DNA of 64,000 nt from Drosophila persimilis. Lineage: Eukaryota > Arthropoda > Insecta > Diptera > Drosophilidae. A program made the position numbers and the translations under genes. The stretch is from assembly GCF_003286085.1 (NCBI RefSeq), contig NW_020825350.1, forward strand, positions 372,001-436,000, in the 5' to 3' direction. Below the pieces are notes generated by a model that was not told the origin of the DNA, searched no databases, and was given only the letters and a program-made list of their open reading frames with translations. Shown here piece by piece: positions 14,960-26,900 of this stretch; position 1 is the stretch's first letter; each line of letters begins with the position of its first letter.

Positions 14960-17900
14960 ATGGACGAGGATGACAACCTGTCAAATGCCGATATCAGCAT
15001 CGATGACGAGGACGATGATGGGGACAGGGCACGGGCCATGGTCCAGCCCATGGTAGACGAGGATGAGGATGACGACGACGATTCCGATGTGGATTTGTCA
15101 TCGGTTTATGTGCAGGCGGCGGGCCATGTGTCTGTAGGTGCCGGTGGCGTTGCCGCTGCTACCGCCGCCTCTTCCCGCACGATTGGGGAAGGGAGTGGCA
15201 CTGCCACTGCCACAGCAGCTAGAGCTGGCAATTCCCGTTCGCCGTTGCATGACAAGTACTCAAGTGCGGAAGGCGGTGCAACTGGCAGTGGCAGCAGCTC
15301 AAATAGCAGTGGACACTATGGAACCGGGAGTTCGGCTGCTGGAGCAGCAGCAGCTGGCGAGGATGCTGGCGCCAAGCCGAGCTTTTTCTTTGGCACCTCC
15401 TCATTCAGCCTACGCAGCCGCAAGGAGGTGGCCGCCCTCATCAACACAGAGTGCTGCCGCGGCAGTCCCACACCCGATCTGGACTCCATTATGGATACGC
15501 TCTTCAATCCAGGCACGCCCATCGATAATCCCGACAACATCGAGTGGATACGCTGGCTAATCGCCGGTGGTCGTACACCGCAGGAGTTTGTCAAGATTGG
15601 TGAGTACTCATTCGTAGTAAGAAGGATGAGAGAGAGAGAGGAGAGTGCGGCGACTGGTTCATATCCATGTGTCAGCTGATCGGCGGGCGGTTGGCGGCAG
15701 GCAGTCCGTTGCCCCTAAGAGGGACCCCGAGGTGTGAGTGGGATGGGATATGTGCCTGCGCTCTATGCAGCATATATATGTGTTGGACTGTGTGCAAGTG
15801 TGTGCGTGTGTGGTGTCGTGTCTGTGGTAAATGGTAAAGGGCACGCAAGGGAGTGAACAGCAAGGTAGCCAAGGTGCAAGGCAGCGTGAAGAGTGCACCA
15901 CCATGGCAACAGAAAAACATACCTACAAACATATACATATACAAATACATGAAAATATATGTATGTATGTAAAAACTTCCCGCACTTACAGAGTTCACTC
16001 TCGCAAATTTGCCCAATTTAATCCCGACTAATCATCTATTTGCCAATGCTCTGCTTTCCTGCATTTGCTGCTGCAGACAATTTTATTATTATTATTATAA
16101 TTTTTGGTGCCAGGCTGCGTAAGTCGCCAAACTCTAGGTTGCTTTTATCGTTGCTCTTTTTTCTGTTGTTTGTCCCACTTGTCGGCTCACTCGCTCGCAC
16201 ACTAGCTCAATGTGTGCATGCATGTGTGTGTACACATACCCTAAACGCACAGTGGCGACTGCAGCTTGACACCTTGTGGCCGTCCGCCCGCCCGCTGCCG
16301 CCGTGTCAGCTGTTCTTGTGCAGTTCTGCCTTGCGTAATATTCTTACCCAGCAGCAGAAGCAGCAGCAGGCAGCGTCCCATCTAGGTGCATCCGTCCACC
16401 GTAGGCACACATACATACAAGCATGCACATCTGGATCTGGCACCTCTCTGTCACCGTTTTGCTGGAGTGTTGCTCTATTTTACAATACCCTACCCTTGCA
16501 GAAAATAGTACACTCGACTGGGGGAGATGAGGTTCGTGCAGCGCGCATGATTGCTCCCATTGTGCGGCAAATAAAAGGCGAAAGAGCATTGGAAGGTGTC
16601 CTACCTTTTGTGTTTGTTTTCAATTGTTTTACTAAAAAACGTGTATTTGCCTGTGTGTGTGAATGTTAATGGCTAGAAATGAAGAACATTTGTGAGATCT
16701 ATACAATTGCATATGTATGTAAAATGTACCAACATTCAGACGACACACAGACACTTGTGGGACTCTCTAACTTTACCCCGACTCTGTCGCATGTTCGTCC
16801 GTCCATTGCTGCGTAGATTTCGACAATCCAAAATGTTATCAGACTGCCATTGCATATTGCGGTTTGTCATCAACATCATGTCATCCTTATCACTCACACG
16901 CTTATACATGTGTACAGAAATTGGCTGACCGTTATTTCATTGTTTCTGTTTGCCTCTGCATGCGCCTTCTTTCCGTTCCCATGGCCCCCGCACCGTACCG
17001 CCTCACGCCCCGCCCTGTCACACCGTTACCTTCAATGCGCTTTCCCCGTTTTTTGATTCATTCGGATTTCACTCTCTGTCCAAAAGTTCTTTTGCTTCAA
17101 CAGAGAGGGATGGGTATAGTGAGTGTGCGTATGCGTATGTATTTTCGCGTGTGCGTGTGTGTGTGTGTGCTAGTGCGGAGAGTTGCCAACTTGTTTGGCG
17201 ATCGATCGAGCGATCGATTGCCATTTCGAAAATTGTCAATCAATTTTTCGCTGCGCTCGCTATTGTCTTTACTGGTTGCTGCTTTCGACTGATTTCCTTC
17301 CGCATGACCTTTTCATCGTCGATGGCGATATGGCGACAGCCACAGCGAACAAGGTCCGCTACGCCCCAAGACAACAACAAGTCACGCAACAAGCTACAAG
17401 CGAAGAAATTAACTAAGCAATCCGAAATGAGTGCATCATTTATTTTAGGAACCCTATCAAATCAATGGCAATAGCCATGGCAAGAGGCAAAGGCAGCGCC
17501 ACACACACTCTCACGCAGCGCAGCCTTGCCGCATCATCAAACATTTACCCCAAAAAGCAAAACCAAAATCAAAACCAATACCAATACCAAAACCAAAAAC
17601 TAAGCGATTCTTGATTTCCATTTGCAGTGCGCAGCTATGACAACCACGCCAAGTGCGGCCTTGTGTGGGTGCCCCATGTGGTGGCCTATCGGTGCCGCAC
17701 CTGCGGGATCTCGCCCTGCATGTCCATCTGTCGGGACTGCTTCAAGAAGGGCAACCACACAAACCATGACTTTAACATGTTCTTGTCCCAGGCTGGCGGC
17801 GCCTGCGACTGCGGCGACACGTCCGTGATGAAGGCCGAAGGATTCTGCAGTGACCATGGCATCAATAATCGCGTGAATCGCGATCCCGTGCCCAACAATC

Positions 17901-20900
17901 TGCTGGCCGTGGCCGAGGCCATCATGCCGAAGCTGCTCTTCCGCCTGTTGCAGCACTTTCGCGAGCATAGCGACACCTCACTGCAGGTGCACGCCATGAC
18001 CTCGTACTCGTGCGAGGAGTTCGCCAATATGCTGATCGACCTGAACAACATGGGCGAGATCATGCGCAAGGTGATGACGCGCACCCTGATCAATCACGAG
18101 GTGTACGCCTACTTTATGGAGACGCCTTGCCAGGACACACGCAACGGACGATTCTTGAAGGCGAATCGCGAAAAGTACGAGGACGCGGTCAACCGGTTCC
18201 CAAATCCGGAGCCACCCGACGAGTACCGTGACCTGCCGGCGCTCTGCGAAAAGCTGGTCCACACCACTCTACTCGAGGAGTTCATATTCTGGACATTCAA
18301 GTTCGAGTTCCCCCAGACACTCGTCTGCTTTCTGCTCAATATGCTACCCGACCAGGACTACAAAGTGAGTGATAGCTCGAGCATATGCATTAACTTTTCG
18401 ATTTGACTTTTTTCCATTTCAAGGAACACTTGACCCGCACCTTTGTGATGCACTACAGCCGAATTCCGTCCGTGCTGGAGATGTCACGCGATCCGGACAC
18501 GCTAAGCAACCGCGTGGTCCACATGAGCGTTCAGCTCTTCTCCAACGAGAGCTTGGCCCTCAAGATGGTCAACGAGCTGTCGCTGTTGCATGTCATGATT
18601 ATCAGCCTGAAGCTAATGATGTCCAAGATACTCATCCAGAATACACTGCACGGTAAGGGCAGCGCCAGAGAGCACACTGAACATGTATCTTTATCTGTAT
18701 CTTGTATTTGGTAGATCCCGGCAAGAACTTTCACTTTGTCATCGATTGTACGCGCCAGGTGATGAAGGATCATTGCTATTGGCCGCTTGTCTCGGACTTC
18801 AATAACGTGCTATCGCACGAGTCGGTGGCCTTAGTCTTTCTTCGGGACGACAACCTCATCGACATGTGGTTTCAGTTCCTCCAAATGCTTCAGGGCATGA
18901 ACGTGAATGTCCGGGAGACGGCCTCCCATGTGGAATTCGAACCTAACAGCTACTATGCGGCCTTCTCCTGCGAACTGGAGGCCAGCGCCTATCCCATGTG
19001 GTCGATCATATCCCATCTACAGGACGGCACTCATGCCCATCTGGCCAAAAAGATCATCAACTATTGTGTGACGACGCTGCACGAGTGGCTTGATTCGATT
19101 TACTTTATGGAGGCAAGACTCTCAATGGTGCGTTTCTGCTGCTCTTCTGCTCTTCATCTCTTACATACTTTTTCTCATACTTGCTTTTGCAGGAGGAAAT
19201 GATGCAGGCCTCATTCCATTTTCCGCTGCATCGGTATCTGGCCGCCTTTGTCTGTCAGGCGGTCACCAAAATGGGCATTCCCCTGAGCGAAGTGCTGCCC
19301 TCGCGTCCTTACCTCTTGCCGCTGTTGATGATCCATCCGCTCCGTGTTCAGGTGAGTTTTCGGTTGCAGTTTGCGCTCCGTGAAAGACTACACAATATTC
19401 TATGGCGGGGTCCCTCTCAATACTCGACGCTGCCTTGGGCAGCTGATTCGGTTCCAAGAATCCAAAAACAGTATACAAATTGCTGCTCGGGGCGAGGCGA
19501 AGGATAGCCCAGTGCCCCGTGCGCCCGTACCGTACCCGTTCCTCCTGCAATATCTTGCAGTACTACCCTCGTTCAGGCTCCTGCGTATGTGTGCGGTGGT
19601 GCGTGATGGCGTGATATATATATATCGCACTAATCAAGGCTAAGCCGTACATTTTAGACGCCGTGGTTGAAATCCCTCCCTGTGGAACCGCCACGTTATA
19701 TACAGCTGAGAGATCAGTACTACCCGCATGGATGGTCCTTGGTAGAAGCTTATTTCGAGGCTTGTTTTGTTCTCTTTATTTATGGCTAATTCCAATATTT
19801 TTTAGTTAATATTCTCTTGTTCTTGTCTTTGATTCGAGTCCTCTCACTAAGACCACACGAAAGTAATTGCAAAAGGTGTGTATTCTGTAGGTAGTAGTAT
19901 TACAACTAGGAAAGCTATGGAAATACGTGGATCATTCGATCTGATCTCCTTAATATTTGTTCTTGGGCACCTGGACATGGGGCGTAAAGTCGTAGGTGAT
20001 GATCTTGGGCCCCAGGAAGCCGCCATAGCCGTTGCGACCCTTGTAGTAGATGCCAATGCCCGACAGGGGCACTGGGGGATTCGATATCACATCCTGGACA
20101 TCCATGAATGGGACTGTGCTCTGGGCCGCATCCTTATCGAGGCCCGTGTTTGTGAACTCGATGTACTGGTTGTGGCGCGACTGAGGTATGGAGTAGGTGA
20201 TGGTACGAGTGGACACGTCCGCATTAGAAAGGCTCACTTTTTCCCTGCACAAACAGATGGAAAGATAGAGATAGAGAGATCGTCAGATTCTGGCTCAAGA
20301 ATGCTGCCTTGGATGGATGATGGATAATCACCTGCGCGTCTTGCTGTCGCCGCTGACATCGGTGTTGTCGTTGGACTTCCAATAGCTGTTCGCCTCCGGC
20401 TGCAGCAGCTGGCCCGTCTTGAAATCGAACTCGCTGTAGCAGGCCTCCAGATTTAGATGGGCCCCCACCACACGAAAACGCACGCCGGTGACCACAAAGC
20501 TATTGTCGTCCGTGTTGACATCGTCGAGATCAACGGAGCGGCTCTCGTAGCTGAGGGTGTGATAGTCGGTGCCCTTCTTCACGTCCCGGTCGAAGATGTT
20601 ATAATTCTCGACGGGCTTCCACGACAGAGTCGTATGGTTGATGCCGCCGCGCGGCAGTAGCTCTCCCTCCTGTATCTGCAGATGGAAAATGCGGTTCTTC
20701 TTCACAAAACGCAGTCCAGTCACGACCCTAGAAAGTACATCAGCATCAAAGTTAGGGAGTTAGGCTAGCCTTGTTTGATCCTTTGATCCTTCTCCCTCCT
20801 TCTGGATGGGATCTCTGCTCACCTGTTGCGCTTCACATCGGACACTGCCTCGCGCAGATTGAAGAAACGATCGGACTTGAGGCCCTGCTCGTCGCACATG

Positions 20901-23900
20901 CAGAAGCAGTAGCTGCAATGCCAGAAGAGGTACCGCCACCAGCTGTCCACCTTGGTGGTGCCACGCACACAGTTTGCCCGCTGGCCCAGCGTGCGTCCGT
21001 TCTCGTACTCGATGTACTCGTAGCGCCTAGTGCTGTTCTTGGGCGAGGGGCACACCCACATGTCCGAATCGACAAACTGGCAGTTGTACAGCCGCCCCGA
21101 GCACCTGGGCTGACGGGCGCAGTAGAGATCCTTGTAGCAGCCTTCGCTGCGGGTCGACTGATAGAAGGAGCAGGTCTCGCGGCATGTCTCCTCGTTGTTT
21201 AGATCCACCTCGTTCTCGATGTAGCCCTGGAGCAGGCGCGTCACTTCGTCGTAGGTGACGCCAGCCTCATGCTTTTTGGGATCACAGCGCCAGACAATAC
21301 GATCGGCCCGCGTCATCACGTCCTTGAGCAGCTTCAGCGTCCGTTCCGTGCGCCGCTCGTAGTCGGTGCGCATCAGTTCAGCCTCTTGCGTGAAATTGCC
21401 CTTGCCATAGACCCGGAGCATCATCCACGAGAACTCCATCATGGTGTAGGCCTTCAGTTCGGTCAGAGCGATGTCCGCATAAAGAGAGTACACAAACTGC
21501 TGCGCCGACTGCTGGGTGTTGCATATTTCGTTCGTGGAGGCCTGGAAAATGGACAAAATGCATTTACTCGAAACGATATCAACAGCCCTGTGCCATCTGT
21601 TTTTGCCGTTCCGGCCGCAGAGCCATTAACCGTGAGGCGCGGCGCGCCTGCATTCCCCCCTATTGATTACGGAACACCTAATCAGCGCACATCTGGCTGT
21701 TAAATTTTTAAAATAACATGCCAATTATCGGAATGTTCCCCGGAGCCCGACACTGTGGTACCTGGTACCTCGCGTCGCCTAGGGGAACGGAGCGAACGGA
21801 AGGAACGGATCTTGGCTGCTGACTAACCACCATGGCTCTGTAGTAGAGTGTTTGCTGGACCATCACCCGATGTATCTCCTGCAGGATGCGGGCAGTGTTA
21901 CTCTCGCGAAAGACCTTCTGGGTCAGATCAAGAATGTCACTCTCATCCAGCTGGCCGCTGTTGTTCTGCTTGGCCAATGCGTTCTGTGGGTTGGCGGTAC
22001 CATTCAAAAGAAAGAAAGTTAACTTCTCATCTCTCGTGTGTTTGATCGTCTTCTGTACCTTGTATTCCTCGAATAGTTGGCTTATGTGCTCCAGCTCTCG
22101 CTCCAGAACCGACCATTCGTAGTGTTTAAGGATCTCGTAGCGCTGCACCCCAAAGGTGTGCTCCATGAAGGGTTTCGCATTGAAGTCACGGTGCGAGACA
22201 AAGATCTTGCGCAGCTGCGTTTGCTTGTTGTTCTGACTGTTGGCCGTCTTCTTCAGATACTCCCAGAGATCCCGCTCCAGGCTTACATATTCGGTGCGCA
22301 GGGCATCCACCTGCAGCATGGGTGTGCGTTTTACGCTGACGACTCCCCCCAATGTGGCCAGGGCAAGCAATACGAATACGAATACGACCAGATCCATGGG
22401 TCTGTGGCCCTGGACAGCGGCCGACGCTGTCGCCATCTTGGTTCGTCGGTTCTGTGCTGTGCTGTGCTGTGCTGATAGGCAGCCACTTATCCGCAGCAAA
22501 TACTGGGGGTTTCCGCGACTCTTTCGTTTATTGTGTACACTATTTCCTCACACTCTGCGAGGAAGGCAGGAAGGCCGTTCAGTTGCTCTGCTTGCCAGTT
22601 GGCCAGTGCTTCCTGCTGGGCACAACTACTTGTCGTCGTTGATGTGGAATCTCTGTCTCTCTGGCCAGCTCGGCACTGGAGTCGAGTCTCGTTTTAAGAC
22701 AAAGACCGTAGCAGGCTTTTATAGCTGCGATTTGTGTATTGTTTGTTGCTTGAAGGCTGGAATGTGGCCAACAGCACAGTGCAGGCACATTTGCAGTTGT
22801 ATATTTGTTTTTGTATTCCAAAGCAAAACGGATAAATGTGTGTCCGCACTTTTTGCGATTTATTTTAATTCGCTCACTTTTTCGGTTTGTTCTGTGTGTG
22901 TTGTTCTGAGTGCTGGTGCCGTTCTGCTACTGTAATTTTTCTGTTTCTGTTTCAAAGCGCTCCGCTCTTGGCTCCGCTCCCAGTGCCTGTGTGTTGGTGT
23001 GTGCTTGCTCGTTTGAGAGTGCTCGCTTGTTTGTATTGGTGCGTTTAAAAATCGCTGACTGAAGCTCTTTTTGTATTGTTGTAGCTGTTTTTTTTTCTTG
23101 CCAGACGATGGGCAGCGTAAACACACAGACACACACACGCCCGCATACATCGACAGCGTTTGGTGTATGGATGAGTGAGCGAACGTCCGCAATCCCAGTG
23201 TGTAATTCCATGCCACGAAAAAATTGAGCAAAATCGTTTGATTCTTATTCGGTTGAAAAGACTGTTCCCGTACGCTACATTTGGAGCAGATTTCGTATCC
23301 CCTACGTGCTGTACGATTGTTTTATTTTCTGCGATCACTTTGGCACCGCACCCCGCACCACATCGCATGCAATAATCCAGTCGATATCTAGAAAGTGGGT
23401 TTTAGTGACGTCACGCCATCTAATTGGCATGGACAACAGCTGTTCGCTAGCTCTCTCAGGTGCAAGCACCTCACTCTGTTGGTCTGCGCTCTCTCAGGTC
23501 TTGTACTGCAGTGCGTAAGCTCTCCCTCAGCATTCGTTCTCTCTCGATGTATCCATCTCTCTTTGACGCAATGCAAACAAAGAGCTGTAGCCTATGCTCT
23601 GCTCTGCTCCGCATGGGGGCGGCGTTGCTGCAATGCCCTCTGTCGTGTGTTGTTGTCATTTTGTTTGTTTGTTTGTTGACTGTGCAGTCTTTGTTGACAC
23701 CAGACCTTTGACCTCTTTGTGCGTATACATACTCACAAAGAAATGAGGGGGCGCAAAATTGCAACGATTTTCGCGTACCAGTTTTGGGACAGCAAAATTA
23801 ATGAATAAAGTGCGTGAGCTTTCAGAGCTTTCAGCTTTGTCTTGGTTTTGCTGACCGTTATGACAAAGCCGATGATGACTAATCGGCGGCGCGGACTTTC

Positions 23901-26900
23901 TTTTGCCCAGCCGAAAGTCGAAAATGAAGAGGGATGGGATCCAGAGAATACGGAATATACAAACAGATCGTCACGAAGACACAACCGGAAAGTCGAGTTT
24001 AATTTAGGGGACCCAGACCCAGACGCCCGCCCAATTCTGGGAAACAACTTAACCTAACGCGAATGAATCATCTAGGAAATGAATTCACTATTCGCACTCA
24101 GTCTGCAGATTGATGCCGCCTGGAATTACATATTATCAGTGTCTAGGAAGAGTTACCTCATAACTGGTCGCCAGATGGGCGAGCAGGCTGCTGCTGGTGC
24201 CCGTCGTGTTTGCCTTTTCCTCGCTTCCGAAGAGCGTGAGATGCAGGCGGTCCATCAGGTGGTGCACCGAATGGGCATTCGGCGAGACTGTCCACTCTGC
24301 GAAAGTCACCAGGGTGGACATCTCGAGTTTGTCCTTGTGGGCCTCGTACTTCTGCATCTGCTGGTAACGCGACGAGATCCGGTTGACAGTGTCCCCGATG
24401 TCATTCATCTTGGCCAGGATGGGGGCATTCAGGTTCATGTGGCTGGTAACCGTATCTATGGCCAGGGCCACATACTCCGCGTGCTGTAAGTGGTCGGATG
24501 GTGGATTACTTTACGATGATGAGTGGTTAATCTCTCAATGCATTACTTGCTCCTCGGTCTGGTCTATCTGCCGGGTGACCTCTTTAAGGCGCTGCAGCAC
24601 CTTACGCTGCTTTTCGCGCATTAGAGGAAAGTCTATGTTGGCCGCCAAAGGCGAGGACTGTACAATGTCCCAGGCCTTCAGTATGCCCGTGGACACCTCC
24701 TTCACCACGTGTATGATGTCCAGCACATCCTCGATCACGGCCGTTGTTGGGGCGGGCTGCTGGAGTGTTACCAGCAAGGCCAGAGACAAGGGAATCCACC
24801 ATTTCATTGCTGCTGGCATCTTGAGTTGGGCAGGTGTGTGGGCTGAGCTGCTGCGTGTGTGGGTGCGGGTGTGTGTGCGCTTAGAGATTATAATGTTGAG
24901 ATTTACTATACGAAAATTTGTTATATATGGGGACACGGAGATGGGACGGACACACACGCAAACGCTCGCACGCGACTGCACCCGTTGAAATTTGAAAAAC
25001 GAATGCGGGATACCACAACAACAGAGAGACAGCAGAGATGCTCTCGCTGTTGCTTCTGACACTAACTTAGATTGATTAAAATGCACGTATACAGACAGGC
25101 ACGAGACAGTTTCAATTCACATGGATGTGAAATGCATCTGTGTGCTGTTGTTACTAGTTGTGTGTTTCTCTTTTGGTTTACAGTTTACAGTTCTTTCTGC
25201 TCGGAAGGGAGAGTATGCAAGCATGGGTCGCAGCATAAGTGTGAGTGAGCCAGCAGTATGTCGACTTGGCTTGGGCAGTTTAGAGTTGCTTTCCAAACTC
25301 GTTTCGATAGCTGATGGCTCTGTCATCGATAGAGGGGATATCGCACACTGAACGATACTTCCGTTATTTTCAAATCACTAATTTGAACAATTTTTTTCTT
25401 CTTTTCAGAGCTTCTTCTACGAGATTCTGGCTGGCAAATGGGTGCGAAATGGTCTCCAGATCAAGGGCCAGGCCATGACCTACATACAGGCCAATTTCTG
25501 CAACTCGATGGCTGACATGGACCTGTTTTTCCTACAAATCTGCGCAACCAATCTGCCGCAATACTTTTTCCTGCAGAACACTATCGAGCTGTTCGACGTG
25601 TCCCAGTGGCTGGAGACGGCACCGCTGAAGCAGCCCCAAAAGGCGGAGCAGTCCTCCATGCTGGAGGGCTTCCTCACATTCCTCGCCACCCTGGTCACCA
25701 GTCGCACCAATCTGGGCAACGATGAGGCCACCCAATGCATCATCGAGATCAGCGCCCTGCTGGCCACCGAGAACAAAACACACTCGCAGCTGCTCGAGCT
25801 GATGCCGGAGCGGTCGGGCAATGTCCATACCAAGAACTTTGAGACCTTCCTCAAGAAGCTGTCGGTGTACAAGGCGCCGTCGAGTGGGTCCGAGAACCTC
25901 GAGCAGGGGCTCTTCACACCCATCGACGAGGTGTGGGAGAAGTACTATGATCCGCTGCACGTCCTCCTGCGGGCTGTGCACCGGCGCGACTTTCAGTCCT
26001 CTCTGGACCGCTTCACAGCCTATGTCAAGTCCAAGGAGAAGATGCCCGCCAGTGGCAACCTCTGGCCGCCGTTCCGTCTGCCACAAGCCCTGCCCACGTC
26101 CAGCTCCTTCACCGATCCCTGCCGCATACTGAACTCGCGCGTCTTCCACTCCACCATCCTCTCGATCTTTTTCCGGGCCGTGCACACGCGCGATGTCTCC
26201 GAGCACCTGCTGGCCCTGGCCGTCTTTCTGCTGGAGATGGCGGTGGAGACGAGCAGCGATGTCAGCGACAGCCCGCCGGCGGCCGCGGCCGCCATGGTTG
26301 AGTGCGGAGGTGGTGGTGGAGGCGGAGGGGGATACCATCACGGATACAACCAGGGCAGGCAGGAGCCTCCGCGACTGTTCCAGTGCTATCCCACGGACAA
26401 TCTCAGCTGCAACCTGCGGCACCTGGTCAAGAAGCTGTCCCTGAAGTCGCGCGATCCGCAAGTGATTGGGTCCAGCTACCGCTCCAATCCGTTTTACTCC
26501 GATCTAGAGTTCGACGTGGAGCCAGACTCGGGAATGGGCATGCGGATGATCGGACAGATAGAGTCCGATGGTGATGAGGCGGCTGGCGGACCGGGAGCGG
26601 GAGCAGGAGCAGGAGTGGGAACGGGACCTGGAGCCGGTGCCATGACTGTGGCGCGCAGGAACATGTCGCAGGCTCTGGTGCCAATGCGAATGCCCGGAAT
26701 GGAAGTGGCCCTACCGCCGGATCTGTCCGTTGTGCCGGAGACCGGAGTGATCATCCGGCAGGACAGTAACGAGGATGACCTGCTGCGAGATCGGGATACA
26801 GCCATGGATTTGGGTCCCGCCGCCCTCGACTTTCACTTCCCCATGCAGCAGATCACGCTCCCAGAGAGCGGCATGGAGGTGGCCATACGACGTGACCTCC

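Larger units (their letters stand above)
19352..25408 (+). other. Ubr3 intron 5, hosting a nested gene
   Basis: The donor CAG/GTGAGT and acceptor TTCTTTTCAG flank 6,057 nt. Joining the exons gives the continuous UBR3 sequence [27 protein letters not shown], matching the family. Most of the intron is taken up by a gene on the opposite strand (19950-24819). Confidence 0.85.

Noticed and set aside
16040..16669. 209-codon ORF in Ubr3 intron 1
   Set aside because: It has poor codon use and is partly microsatellite translation, with no motif or splice continuity with Ubr3 exons.
25532..26461. 309-codon minus-strand ORF within Ubr3 exon 6
   Set aside because: It is the antisense of a strongly coding UBR3 exon and has no independent splice or start evidence.
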